Assembly (NCBI GenBank): GCA_050012775.1 | Contig: JBEKGN010000023.1 | Coordinates: 15,887 to 79,886, forward strand | DNA from: Roseiarcus sp050012775 | GTDB lineage: Bacteria; Pseudomonadota; Alphaproteobacteria; Rhizobiales; Beijerinckiaceae | Direction of reading: 5' to 3' | Length of the DNA stretch: 64,000 nucleotides | In this document: in pieces, positions 24,492 to 31,949 of the stretch | Layout: each line of letters starts with the position of its first letter | How positions within the stretch are numbered: the stretch's first letter is position 1 | Position numbers and translations under genes: made by a program | The notes under the pieces: generated by a model | Databases searched by the model: none | Told to the model about the DNA's origin: nothing | Seen by the model: the letters and a program-made list of their open reading frames with translations, nothing else

Positions 24492-24904
24492 TGCTGGCGT
24501 GCTGGGGCGGCTACGTCTTCGAAACGGGCGACATGGCGTTCGACAAGCTGTCGCGCCGGACCAAGGCGCAATGGGCGAAGCACAAGATCATCGGCCGGCG
24601 CCCGGCAGGGCAATATCTCGGGCCGGACGAGCGCACGGTGAAGATCTCCGGCGTGGTGTTCCCCAACGACGACGGCGCGGGCGCGGCGGCGCAGGTGATC
24701 GCGCTGGAGGCGGCGTGCGAAGCCGGCGAGGTCTATTGCCTGGTCGCCGGCTCCGGCAGCGTCTCCGGACCGTATCGGCTGGAGTCGATCGACCCCGAGG
24801 AGAGCTTTCACGACGCCAACGGCAATCCCGGCCGGGTCGGCTACAGCTTGACCTTCGAAGCGCACGATGACGGCAACGGACAGATTTGGAGCCTTTGGCC
24901 ATGA
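24491..24904 (+). CDS. U: Tail completion protein U
   Basis: 137 aa of the P2 gpU family, which caps the tail tube. Visible are MLACWGGYVFETGDMAFDKL (about 1-20), an aromatic-rich start, GPDERTVKISGVVFPND, and the C-terminal LESIDPEESFHDANGNPGRV with SLTFEAHDDG. The position after T and before X/D agrees with P2-like tails. Confidence 0.88.
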   Translation: MLACWGGYVFETGDMAFDKLSRRTKAQWAKHKIIGRRPAGQYLGPDERTVKISGVVFPNDDGAGAAAQVIALEAACEAGEVYCLVAGSGSVSGPYRLESIDPEESFHDANGNPGRVGYSLTFEAHDDGNGQIWSLWP

Positions 24905-25071
24905 GCATGGAACCAGACTGGGACGCCTATTCCGAGGGTTACGACGCGCGTTACGCCGGCAAAACCCTGCACGACAATCCCTATTACGGCGTCGACGCGC
25001 ATAAGTTCCAGTCGTGGCGCGCGGGCTGGGCGTTAGCAGACGAAAGCAATCCCCGCGAGAGGGCTCAATGA
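24901..25071 (+). CDS. Small RMF/CrpP-like protein embedded in the tail operon
   Basis: 56 aa, starting ATG 24901 that overlaps the U stop (ATGA). The pattern DWDAYSEGYDARYAGKTLHD, then NPYYGVDAHKFQSWRAGW is that of ribosome modulation factor-like/CrpP-like proteins: A-Y-x-E-G-Y, then G-x-x-x-x-x-N-P-Y and W-x-x-G-W. RMF binds ribosomes and forces an inactive dimer state; CrpP relatives have been linked to fluoroquinolone resistance. Which role applies here is unknown. It is not a P2 or Mu core gene, so it looks like cargo. Confidence 0.7.
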   Translation: MSMEPDWDAYSEGYDARYAGKTLHDNPYYGVDAHKFQSWRAGWALADESNPRERAQ

Positions 25072-25283
25072 GCTCGACCTACATCACGGCGCAGGGCGAC
25101 ATGGTCGACTCGATCGCCTGGCTTAATTACGGCTATGTCGCCGGCGCGGCCGAGGCGATCTTCGCCGCCAATCCCGGCCTTTCGTCGCAGCCGCCGGCGC
25201 TGCCCGAGAACCTCACAATTCAGCTCCCCGCCGTCGCGACGGTCACGCCGCCGCCCAAGCAGACGATCAACCTCTGGGACTGA
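25068..25283 (+). CDS. X: Tail protein X
   Basis: 71 aa. P2 gpX is a small baseplate/tail protein with a LysM-like fold. Here YITAQGDMVDSIAWLNYGYV, then AIFAANPGLSSQPPALPENL and TIQLPAV reproduce the pattern 'qGDt.D.i....yg......e.vleaNPgLa..g..LP.G..i.lP'. The start overlaps the previous stop (ATGA). Confidence 0.88.
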   Translation: MSSTYITAQGDMVDSIAWLNYGYVAGAAEAIFAANPGLSSQPPALPENLTIQLPAVATVTPPPKQTINLWD

Positions 25284-25284
25284 A

Positions 25285-26274
25285 ATGGCGACGCCGGTTC
25301 TCCAGATCATGATCGGCGGCCAGGACGTCTCCTCGACGGTCAACCCGCGCGTGCTCAAGGGCAAGGTGACGCGCCACGACGGCGAAAAGGCCGACGAGCT
25401 CGAACTGACGCTGTCGAACTACGACGGCATGCTCGCCAAGCCGCAACGCGGCCAGACGCTGCAGGTGGCGCTCGGCTTCAAGGAGTTCGGCGGCGCGGTC
25501 GACCGCGGCTCGTATATCATCCAGGGGGTGACCAAGAGCGGCGGTCCCGCCGAGTTTCACGTGACGGGACAGTCGGCCGACCTTAAAAAGACCTTGAAAC
25601 AGCAGAAGACGCGTAGCTGGGTCGCGCCCAAGACGCTCGGCGACGTGCTCAACCAGGTCGCCGGCGACAACGGCCTCAGCCCGGCGATCGACGGCGCCCT
25701 GGCGGCGATCGCCATCGACATGATCATCGCCCAGACCGGCGAGAGCGACATGCACCTGGTCATGCGCCTGGCGCGCCGCTTCGGCGCGGTGGCGAAGTTC
25801 GCGATGGGGATGCTGGCGTTCGTGCCCCAGGGCGCGGGAACGACGGCGAGCGGGACTTCGATTCCGGCGATCACGATCACGCCGAACGACTGCGAGAGCT
25901 TCCACATCCACGACAACGACCGCGAGGTGCGCGGCAAAAGCCACGCCAAGGTGTGGAACCGCAAGACCGCGACGTCGACCGACGTGACCGGCGACGCCGG
26001 CGACGGCGGTCCGGACTATTCCCATCCGGAAACCTTCGGCTCGGCCACCGAGGCGCAGAAGGCGACGGCCGCACGCGCCAAGGACTTTGCGCGGGCCAAG
26101 AAGACGATCGAAGCGGAACTGCGGGCGCCCGCCCCGACGCCGGTCCCCGGCGGCGTGGTGACGACGCAAGGCTTCGGCGACGACGACGACACGAATTGGA
26201 TCGTCAAGACGGTCACCGACGTGTTCGACGACAAGGGGCTGGTGACGAAGTTCGAGGGGGAGCTGAAGGTATGA
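25285..26274 (+). CDS. D: Phage late control D-like protein (tail hub)
   Basis: 329 aa. P2 gpD-type proteins form the hub onto which the tail tube is built; in P2 the name comes from an additional regulatory effect. Family stretches are IMIGGQDVSSTVNPRVLKGK, DGEKADELELTLSNYDGML (about 33-51) and RSWVAPKTLGDVLNQVAGDN, then ETGESDMH-type hydrophobic domain (TGESDMHLVMRLARRFGAVA). The start lies 1 base after the X stop. It is the last complete structural gene. Confidence 0.88.
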   Translation: MATPVLQIMIGGQDVSSTVNPRVLKGKVTRHDGEKADELELTLSNYDGMLAKPQRGQTLQVALGFKEFGGAVDRGSYIIQGVTKSGGPAEFHVTGQSADLKKTLKQQKTRSWVAPKTLGDVLNQVAGDNGLSPAIDGALAAIAIDMIIAQTGESDMHLVMRLARRFGAVAKFAMGMLAFVPQGAGTTASGTSIPAITITPNDCESFHIHDNDREVRGKSHAKVWNRKTATSTDVTGDAGDGGPDYSHPETFGSATEAQKATAARAKDFARAKKTIEAELRAPAPTPVPGGVVTTQGFGDDDDTNWIVKTVTDVFDDKGLVTKFEGELKV

Positions 26275-26381
26275 TCACCCTCAATTTCGAACGTAGCGTC
26301 GTGTCGCCAGGGCCGCGTGCGCGGCGCCCGGCGGGAAAGAAGGGCGAGCGCGTCGAGTTTTGCGCCGCTGGCTGTTTCTGA
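26271..26381 (+). CDS. Possible 36-aa peptide after the tail hub gene
   Basis: ATG 26271 overlaps the D stop (ATGA) as elsewhere in the operon, giving MITLNFERSVVSPGPRARRP and then KGERVEFCAAGCF. No family is recognised. It may be a real coupled gene or the 5' scrap of the methyltransferase remnant that follows in other frames. Confidence 0.3.
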   Translation: MITLNFERSVVSPGPRARRPAGKKGERVEFCAAGCF

Positions 26382-26391
26382 AGGCGACGGG

Positions 26392-26635
26392 ATGGCGCCC
26401 GAGCCTGGCGGAGGGCTGGCGCTGTTCCCGCCCGCTCCACTTGACTTTGAGGCCTGGGAGCGGGTCCTCGCCAAACGACCTGATCTGCAACCCGCTCTTT
26501 TTGGACTGGAGCATGGGCTGGCCGCCCGGCTGGAGCGATCCTTCGTCTGCGGTAACGGGGTTGTCCCACTGGCGGCGGCTTTCGCTTACCGCACTCTCGT
26601 CGATGCTCTCGAAAGAGGATATTGAACGGGTTTGA
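26392..26635 (+). pseudogene. Remnant of a phage DNA cytosine methyltransferase C-terminus
   Basis: Two overlapping frames carry methyltransferase-like ends. Frame one (to 26625) reads FEAWERVLAKRPDLQPALFG and then CGNGVVPLAAAFAYRTL, which has the GN(G/S)VVP motif X near the C-terminus of C5-cytosine methylases of phages. Frame two (to 26635) reads NPLFLDWSMGWPPGWSD, another phrase found near the end of phage methylases. No catalytic domain (PCQ motif, ENV motif) is present, so the gene is truncated. In Mu the right end also carries a DNA-modification gene (mom), so the location suits a former anti-restriction gene. Confidence 0.55.
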
Positions 26636-26661
26636 AGGCGGCTTCAACGCCCTCTTGCCGG

Positions 26662-26733
26662 TGCACCTCGATCTAGCGCTGGGGTGCTGCCATATGATCT
26701 TGCGCGAAGTGCCATTTGATTTTGCGCGCTACA
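26662..26733 (-). repeat. Right end of the transposable prophage with three transposase-site-like repeats
   Basis: Sites at 26710-26728 (TGCCATTTGATTTTGCGCG) and 26688-26706 (TGCCATATGATCTTGCGCG) match at 17 of 19 positions and are spaced exactly 22 bases. A weaker third copy (12 of 19) lies at 26662-26680. This resembles the R1-R2-R3 arrangement of MuA-binding sites at the Mu right end. Read inward from the outside, the end would be TGTAGCGCGCAAAATCAAAT, with the terminal TG (CA on +) at 26732-26733. The next host bases (CCTTT if a 5-bp target copy is made) cannot be confirmed without the left end. Confidence 0.75.
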
Positions 26734-26735
26734 CC

Positions 26736-26763
26736 TTTGCAGATCCGCGCGCAGCCCCTATAT
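26736..26763 (+). promoter_or_regulatory. Putative ssrA promoter
   Basis: TTTGCA at 26736-26741 (-35-like) and CTATAT at 26758-26763 (-10, a form common in alphaproteobacteria), spaced 16 bases, about 7 bases before the presumed transcript start. The inferred prophage end at 26733 lies only 2 bases upstream of the -35 box, so any upstream activating sequence now consists of phage DNA. Confidence 0.5.
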
Positions 26764-26769
26764 TGGAGT

Positions 26770-27091
26770 CGCCGCCGCGAGGCGGATATGGCGATAAACG
26801 GACATCGGAATAAGTCTTTCGGACCCGGGGGCGGTACCCGGCGCCTCCACCCAAGCCCGCGGGAATAGCGGGTTTCGGCGGGGGCGAAATAGGTTCGACG
26901 GGGGACGTAAAGGGTGCTCTTTTGCTCGGCATGATACCGCCGTTATCGGGTCAAACCTATAGTTGCGAATGACAACTATGCTCCGGTGGCCCTCGCTGCG
27001 TAATGCAGCGCTGGTACTGGGATTCAAGTCCTAAGGGTTTGCTCCTTTAGGCGGGGTCCGGAGGCGCCTGGCAACAGAAGCCTCCACTTTT
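26770..27091 (+). ncRNA. ssrA: Two-piece (circularly permuted) transfer-messenger RNA, tag ANDNYAPVALAA
   Basis: tmRNA rescues stalled ribosomes and tags the unfinished protein for proteolysis. The acceptor piece comes first: the T arm CCGGG/CCCGG and acceptor strand CGCCTCC at 26842-26848. The coding piece starts GGGGGCGAAATAGG at 26880; G26880-G26886 pairs with 26842-26848, including a G3:U70 wobble, the alanine identity mark. A hairpin (about 26854-26876) links the pieces and is expected to be removed. The tag frame runs GCG at 26965 to TAA at 27001-27003, and the tail hairpin GGAGGC/GCCTCC (27060-27085) followed by TTTT ends the transcript. After discriminator A26849 the genome has CCC, so the final A of CCA is not encoded. 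Confidence 0.95.
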
Positions 27092-27165
27092 CTCCCACCT
27101 CCCGCAATTGCAATGGCGACCTCTCTCGGCTAGCTTTCGCACAAGGCTTTCGAGCGCAGAATCCC

Positions 27166-27735
27166 ATGCCGACTGATTACATCCGCTATGATTTGCTCGT
27201 ACAGGACGCGCTGCGCTCCGTGGTGCGCAAGGTGATGACCGAGGCCGCGCGGAGCGGGCTTCCCGGCGATCACCATTTCAACATCGCTTTCAAGACGCAG
27301 GCGCCCGGCGTCGTCATTCCGCCGGCGATGCGCCAGCGTTATCCCGACGAAATGGCGATCATTCTGCAGCACGAATTCTGGGACCTGGCGGTGACCGCCG
27401 ACGCGTTCGAGGTCAGCCTGAACTTCTCGCGCAAGCCGGAGCGGCTCACCATTCCCTTCGACGCCATTACCGGTTTCAGCGATCCCTCCGTGCCGTTCGG
27501 TTTCAAGCTGGAGCCGCGGTTCGCCGCCGAACCCGCGCCGGCGCGGCCGACGCCGATCGGGCGCGAGGCGGGAAAAAAAGGCGAGGCCCTGTCCGCTGGC
27601 GCGGCGCCGACGCCAAAGCCGAGCCAACCCGCGAGCGTGCCGAAATCCTTGGAAACTCCGACCAAGAAGCCGGAAAAGCCGAAGGACGGCGAGGCCGCGA
27701 AGGTCGTCTCCATCGACGCGTTCCGCAAGAAATAG
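27166..27735 (+). CDS. sspB: ClpXP adaptor protein SspB (alphaproteobacterial type)
   Basis: 189 aa. SspB binds the ssrA tag and hands the tagged protein to ClpXP. The N-terminal domain (YIRYDLLVQDALRSVVRKVM, then HHFNIAFKTQAPGVVIPPAM, ILQHEFWDLAVTADAFEVSL, FSRKPERLTIPFDAITGFSD) is characteristic. A flexible Pro/Lys/Ala-rich linker (about 120-178) leads to the C-terminal VVSIDAFRKK, the ClpX-docking (XB) motif. It lies 75 bases behind ssrA, so tag RNA and tag receptor are neighbours. Confidence 0.95.
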   Translation: MPTDYIRYDLLVQDALRSVVRKVMTEAARSGLPGDHHFNIAFKTQAPGVVIPPAMRQRYPDEMAIILQHEFWDLAVTADAFEVSLNFSRKPERLTIPFDAITGFSDPSVPFGFKLEPRFAAEPAPARPTPIGREAGKKGEALSAGAAPTPKPSQPASVPKSLETPTKKPEKPKDGEAAKVVSIDAFRKK

Positions 27736-27754
27736 CCGCGGTCGAGCGACCCCG

Positions 27755-27946
27755 ATGAGCGAAATCGTCAACCTCCGCCGCGCCCGCAAACGCAAGGAGC
27801 GCCTGCGCGAGGAGGCGGCGGCGGCGGCCAATCGGGCGGCTTTCGGCGTGCCCAAGGCGGCCAAGCGAGAAGCGCGGGCGGAGCGCGAACTCGTCGAGCG
27901 CCGCCTCGATGACCATCGCCTCGTCGATTCGGGCGACGGCGAATGA
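27755..27946 (+). CDS. DUF4169 family small basic protein
   Basis: 63 aa, beginning SEIVNLRRARKRKERLREEA, the usual opening of DUF4169 proteins. It is highly charged and helical throughout. The function is unknown. It starts 19 bases after sspB and overlaps the next gene by ATGA, so sspB, this gene and the RHH gene probably form one transcript. Confidence 0.85.
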   Translation: MSEIVNLRRARKRKERLREEAAAAANRAAFGVPKAAKREARAERELVERRLDDHRLVDSGDGE

Positions 27947-28167
27947 TTTCCGGCGCGAGCGCGGGAATTCTCAAGCGTTCCCTGACGATTTCGGGTCATC
28001 GCACCAGCGTTTCCCTCGAAGACGCGTTTTGGCGAAGGCTGAAGGCGCTCGCGGCCGAGCGCGCGCTCTCGCTCAGCGCCCTTATCGCCGAGATCGACGC
28101 TTCGCGCGGAGGCGCCAATCTCTCATCGGCAATTCGCGTCTTCGTCCTGGAAAGTGCGCTTCAATAG
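27943..28167 (+). CDS. Ribbon-helix-helix domain protein
   Basis: 74 aa. The strand LKRSLTISGHRTSVSLEDAF followed by FWRRLKALAAERALSLSALI has the ribbon-helix-helix pattern (a basic beta strand, then two helices) of the RHH_4 family common in alphaproteobacteria, probably a DNA-binding regulator. It overlaps the DUF4169 gene by 4 bases. Its end overlaps by 7 bases the tail of the convergent AsmA gene. Confidence 0.85.
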   Translation: MISGASAGILKRSLTISGHRTSVSLEDAFWRRLKALAAERALSLSALIAEIDASRGGANLSSAIRVFVLESALQ

Positions 28168-31100
28168 AGCCCGCCGGCGGTCGGATCGGGTTGATCGACC
28201 TTGGGTTTGGGCGCCGCGAGCGGGGGCGCCGAAACCGTCGCGCCAATCGACGTGGCGGCGGTCGACGCTTGCGGCGCGCCTGAGGGAACGACGGGCGCCG
28301 CCGTCACGGGCGCACCGGTCTTTTCTTGCGCCTCGCTCGCCTTGAGGAGTTCGTCTTCGACGCGTTTGCGGTCCTGTTCGGACTTAATTCGCGCCTGATC
28401 GGCCTCGTAGGCGGCCAATTCCGCCTCGCGCAGGCGCATGAATTGCTCGGCCTTCAGGCGCCGATTGAAAAAGGCGCGCTCGCGTATATCCGCCTCGAGC
28501 GCGGCGATTCGATCGCTCTCGCGGGCGATCGTCTGCGCCGCCAGCCCGGCGGCGAAGGCAGCCGCGTTGATTTGGCGGGCCGGGGCGTCGACCGATCCGG
28601 TCACCGCAACGGCGACGCTCGGCGGCGGTCCGCTCCAAAATTTCCCACCGCCCGCCTCGGCGAAGCTCGCGCGGATCGTCAGATTCTGCGACCGCAGATC
28701 GAAATCGGCGCTGGTCGAAGCATGGCCTCCCTGCCCCGCAATATCGACCGGGCCGACGTGGATGATGCCGGCGCTCATCACCGCCGGCGCCGTCCCGTCG
28801 GGAAGGCTCATCGGCTGCCTATCGAATTCGACGCCGAGCGCATGCGCGATATTGGTCTCGTCGATGCTGGCGTCCGGCGCCTGCGCCTTGGCGAGGACGC
28901 GGCCCAGCGCGCCGGGATCGAGGCGCGGGATCGCGACGCCAGCGGTCTCGACCTGTCCCTCCCCGACCAATCCCGCGACGAGCGCGCTCGGGCTTTGCCC
29001 GGTGCTCGCAAAGGCGAGCGAGGCGCCGATACGACCGCGCAGACCGGCGCGGTCCGCCGCGGCCGAGTCGAGCGAAGCTTGCCCCGTCAGGGTCGCGACC
29101 GCGCCGTCGCGGCGCAGGGTGAAGCGGCCTGAGGCGCGCCCTCCCGCGACGTCCATCGCGAATTCGTCGATATCGAACCTTCCCCGATCGATCTTCACGC
29201 GCGCCGTCGCGCCGCGCGCTTGCAACGCGTCGACGACATCGAGCGCGCCGATCTTCAGCCGAACGTCGAGCGGCGGAGGATCGACAAGGGGCGAAGCGAA
29301 TGTCGCCTCCGACCATTTCGCGCCTGGCTTGGCCGGTTGCGGAGCGCCCAGCGGCAGGCTGAGCAGCGCCGCGAGGCTCGCATGATCGAGCGAGAGTTCG
29401 CCATCGATCTGCGCCATCGGCGCGGCTTGCGGTTCGCCCGCGATGGATTGCGCAAGCGCGACGTCGGGATCGATGGAGGAGGCCGCGATCGGCTCGACCG
29501 CGGGGCGCCAGGCCAGGCGCCCCGTGATTTTTGCGCCCGCCGCGGTTCCCGCCAGACGCGGGAAGCCGACCTCCGCGCCGCGCAGGACCAGATCGCCGGA
29601 GAGATCCACGGGAACGACGGGGCTCGCGACGGACGCGCCGAGGCCGAGCGTCGCCAACAGCGGCATGACATTGTCCGCCTTCATCGTCGCGGCGCCGAAC
29701 AGGACCGCGTCGTCGTCGGCTTTCGCATCGGGCCTGACGCGTCCGCGCCAGGTGAAATTCGCGCCCGCGATCGATGCGGCGACGCGCGCGTCAAAACCGC
29801 CATCCCATCGCCCATTCGCCGAAGCCTCGATCTGCGCTCGTCCGCTCGATACGGACGGCGGCCTTAGGCCGATTTGCCGCAGCAGCGCCGCGCCCTCCGG
29901 CGCGTCGAGCGCGAAGCTCACGGCGACGCCGGCCGCCGCCTCGCCCGAACGCTCCGCCTTGAGCGTGAATTGGCTTTGGCCGGCCGAGCCCTGCGCCTTC
30001 ACGGAATCGAGCGCGAAACCGCCGACGGCGCCGGGGCCCGTCGCCCGCGCTTCGAGGGTCGCCTTCGCCGGCGACAGCATATCGGCGCGCTGGACGAGCA
30101 GCCGACTCAGACGTCCCGGCGCGACGCGTCCGATCAAAGCGGCGAAATCGCGCAATTTCTCGGCATTGAGTTGCAGCGTGAGCCATCGTCCCTGCGGCCC
30201 CGACGCCCCGCGCACCTCGACCGTCGCGCCGCCAAGGCCAGCGACAGACAGGCGGTCGAGCGAAAGATCGGCGCCGGTCTTCGTCACCTTTAACGACAGC
30301 GAACCGCTGTCGATCGCGGCCTCGCCGACGCGGGCGACGCGCAACTTCGCCGCATCCAGCGCAAGCGAAAGATCGACATCGCCGAGAAAGTCGGCGCTCG
30401 CGCCCAAATTGGGCAGCGCGTCGACGTCGAGCGCGTCGCTGCGTAGGTCCATGAACAAGCGGCCGCGCTCGTCGCCGAGCGAGCGTGTGAACGCCACCGC
30501 GCCGCTCAACGCCGTGCGATCGACGACGAGCTGGAGATTGCGCGCGGAGAACGCGACCGTCGAGGCCTCGACATCGCCGACCGCCGACGCCTTGCGATAG
30601 GGCAACGCCTCGCCGAGAGCCGAGAGCCGCTGCGCGAGTTCCGGTTCGTCCTTCGTCGCCCAGTCGCGCAGCTGCGCGAAATCGCCCAGGCTCGCCTCGA
30701 GCCGGCCTTTGAATCCCGCCGCGGAGCCCAATTCCAACGACCCGGACAGACGCAGCGTCGATTGCCCGGGCAAGCCCAATGCGAGATCGCCTTCGATCGG
30801 CGCCCCGGCCGCCGCCGTCGCGTCGAAAGCGACGTCGGCCAGCGTTTGCGCGCCCACGATCACCGTCGGGGTCGCGAATGCGATCCGCAAGGCCAGGGGC
30901 GATCCGCCTCGAGCGTTGAGCGGCGACAAAACCCTCGCCAACGCCGCCAGAGAGCGCGCCGGCGAAACCGAATCCTCGTCCTTCTCGCGCAGCAACGCGT
31001 CGATATTGAGTTGTTTGGCCTTGATATCCGCGGACAAATGCGTGAGCGGGCCCATTTCGAGCCTCGCCGCTCCGCTCGCCTCGAGCGCGCGCTCGTCCGG

Positions 31101-31949
31101 GCCGAACCGCAGAATGAGGTCTTCCATCGTCGCGCCGCCGAGGTCGGCGTGAAGCGCGCCCGAAACGCGCCAAGGCGACGGCGGCCCCGAGTCCGTCAGC
31201 GCCGAGAAGCCGGAAATGGCGGCGGCGCCGGAATAAGCCAGGTCGAGGCCGGCATCGGCCGCGCGCCGCCCGAGAGTGAGGGCGCCGTCGAAAACGCCGC
31301 TCGGCAGGCCCTCGGCCGGATCAATTTCAAGCTTGAGGGGCAGCGCGGAGTTGGTGAGCGCCGCGGTGGCGAAATGGAATTCGGCCTGAAGGCCTCCCGG
31401 CGTCGAGACGCGGCCCGAGCCGCGGTAAGGCCCGATCAAGGAAGCGGCCATGGCGTCGAGGTCGAGCCCGGCGACGTCGAGCGGCGCGCCGCCGTCGACG
31501 ACGCGAAGCCGGCCTCCGGTCACGACGATACGGTCCAGCGCGACGCGGTCGGCTTGCGCCTTGACGCGCCATTGCGGGAGACGAAGGGATCCGCCGGACC
31601 CGCGCGACAGCGTCAACACCGGATGCTCGAGTCGCGCCAGCGTGAAGCGCGCTCGCCCGCTCGGCAGACTCGCGAGCGCGGCCTCCAATTGCACGTTTTC
31701 GCAAGCGAAGACCGGCGCGCCATCGCCGCTGGCGTCGGCGATCGTCACATTCTTCAGTTGCAGATAGGGCGTAGGCAGAAACCGGATGTCGATGGGGCCG
31801 GAAACGACGACGCGCGCGCCCAGAATGTCGCCGAGCTCGGCCTCGATCTGCGCGCGATGAAGCGACCAATCGACAAAAAACGGCGCGAAAAGCGCCGCAG
31901 ACAGCGCCACGATCAGCGCGACCGCGATAAGCGTAAGAATTATGCGCAC
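28161..31949 (-). CDS. AsmA family protein, large envelope protein
   Basis: 1262 aa. AsmA-like proteins are anchored in the inner membrane and reach into the periplasm; relatives are implicated in outer-membrane assembly or phospholipid transport. The N-terminus is a membrane segment (IILTLIAVALIVALSAALFA) followed by FFVDWSLHRAQIEAELGDIL, GARVVVSGPIDIRFLPTPYL and LKNVTIADASGDGAPVFACE, the typical AsmA start. A long region of repeated beta structure follows (to about 1050, including DIDEFAMDVAGGRASGRF), then a charged helix (EFMRLREAELAAYEADQARI-like, about 1180-1215) and a Pro/Ala-rich end. The stop is at 28161. Confidence 0.88.
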   Translation of the reverse strand: MRIILTLIAVALIVALSAALFAPFFVDWSLHRAQIEAELGDILGARVVVSGPIDIRFLPTPYLQLKNVTIADASGDGAPVFACENVQLEAALASLPSGRARFTLARLEHPVLTLSRGSGGSLRLPQWRVKAQADRVALDRIVVTGGRLRVVDGGAPLDVAGLDLDAMAASLIGPYRGSGRVSTPGGLQAEFHFATAALTNSALPLKLEIDPAEGLPSGVFDGALTLGRRAADAGLDLAYSGAAAISGFSALTDSGPPSPWRVSGALHADLGGATMEDLILRFGPDERALEASGAARLEMGPLTHLSADIKAKQLNIDALLREKDEDSVSPARSLAALARVLSPLNARGGSPLALRIAFATPTVIVGAQTLADVAFDATAAAGAPIEGDLALGLPGQSTLRLSGSLELGSAAGFKGRLEASLGDFAQLRDWATKDEPELAQRLSALGEALPYRKASAVGDVEASTVAFSARNLQLVVDRTALSGAVAFTRSLGDERGRLFMDLRSDALDVDALPNLGASADFLGDVDLSLALDAAKLRVARVGEAAIDSGSLSLKVTKTGADLSLDRLSVAGLGGATVEVRGASGPQGRWLTLQLNAEKLRDFAALIGRVAPGRLSRLLVQRADMLSPAKATLEARATGPGAVGGFALDSVKAQGSAGQSQFTLKAERSGEAAAGVAVSFALDAPEGAALLRQIGLRPPSVSSGRAQIEASANGRWDGGFDARVAASIAGANFTWRGRVRPDAKADDDAVLFGAATMKADNVMPLLATLGLGASVASPVVPVDLSGDLVLRGAEVGFPRLAGTAAGAKITGRLAWRPAVEPIAASSIDPDVALAQSIAGEPQAAPMAQIDGELSLDHASLAALLSLPLGAPQPAKPGAKWSEATFASPLVDPPPLDVRLKIGALDVVDALQARGATARVKIDRGRFDIDEFAMDVAGGRASGRFTLRRDGAVATLTGQASLDSAAADRAGLRGRIGASLAFASTGQSPSALVAGLVGEGQVETAGVAIPRLDPGALGRVLAKAQAPDASIDETNIAHALGVEFDRQPMSLPDGTAPAVMSAGIIHVGPVDIAGQGGHASTSADFDLRSQNLTIRASFAEAGGGKFWSGPPPSVAVAVTGSVDAPARQINAAAFAAGLAAQTIARESDRIAALEADIRERAFFNRRLKAEQFMRLREAELAAYEADQARIKSEQDRKRVEDELLKASEAQEKTGAPVTAAPVVPSGAPQASTAATSIGATVSAPPLAAPKPKVDQPDPTAGGLY

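Larger units (their letters stand above)
1..26733 (+). mobile_element. Transposable Mu-like prophage, late region and right end (left part outside window)
   Basis: About 40 consecutive + strand genes encode a complete head and a contractile tail. The head genes are of Mu type (gp27/gp28 terminase, DUF935 portal, MuF, protease I with nested scaffold, gpT). The tail genes follow phage P2 order (V-W-J-I-fibre, FI-FII-E-E'-T-U-X-D). There is no integrase in view, and the right border carries repeated 19-bp motifs like transposase sites. Early genes (transposase A/B, repressor, lysis genes) are expected to the left of position 1. The right border at 26733 is inferred from the last CA dinucleotide after the repeats; the left end cannot be seen, so the target duplication cannot be checked. 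Confidence 0.9.

Noticed and set aside
26632..26648. Inverted repeat TTGAAG-GCGG-CTTCAA after the methylase remnant as a terminator
   Set aside because: The stem is short and not followed by a T-run; it could be a chance palindrome or a protein site, but the evidence is too weak to list.
26733..27091. ssrA as a site-specific attachment site for an integrase-type phage
   Set aside because: Integrase phages use the 3' part of ssrA and leave a repeated gene end. Here the border is upstream of the promoter, the phage head genes are Mu-type, and the end has transposase-like repeats.
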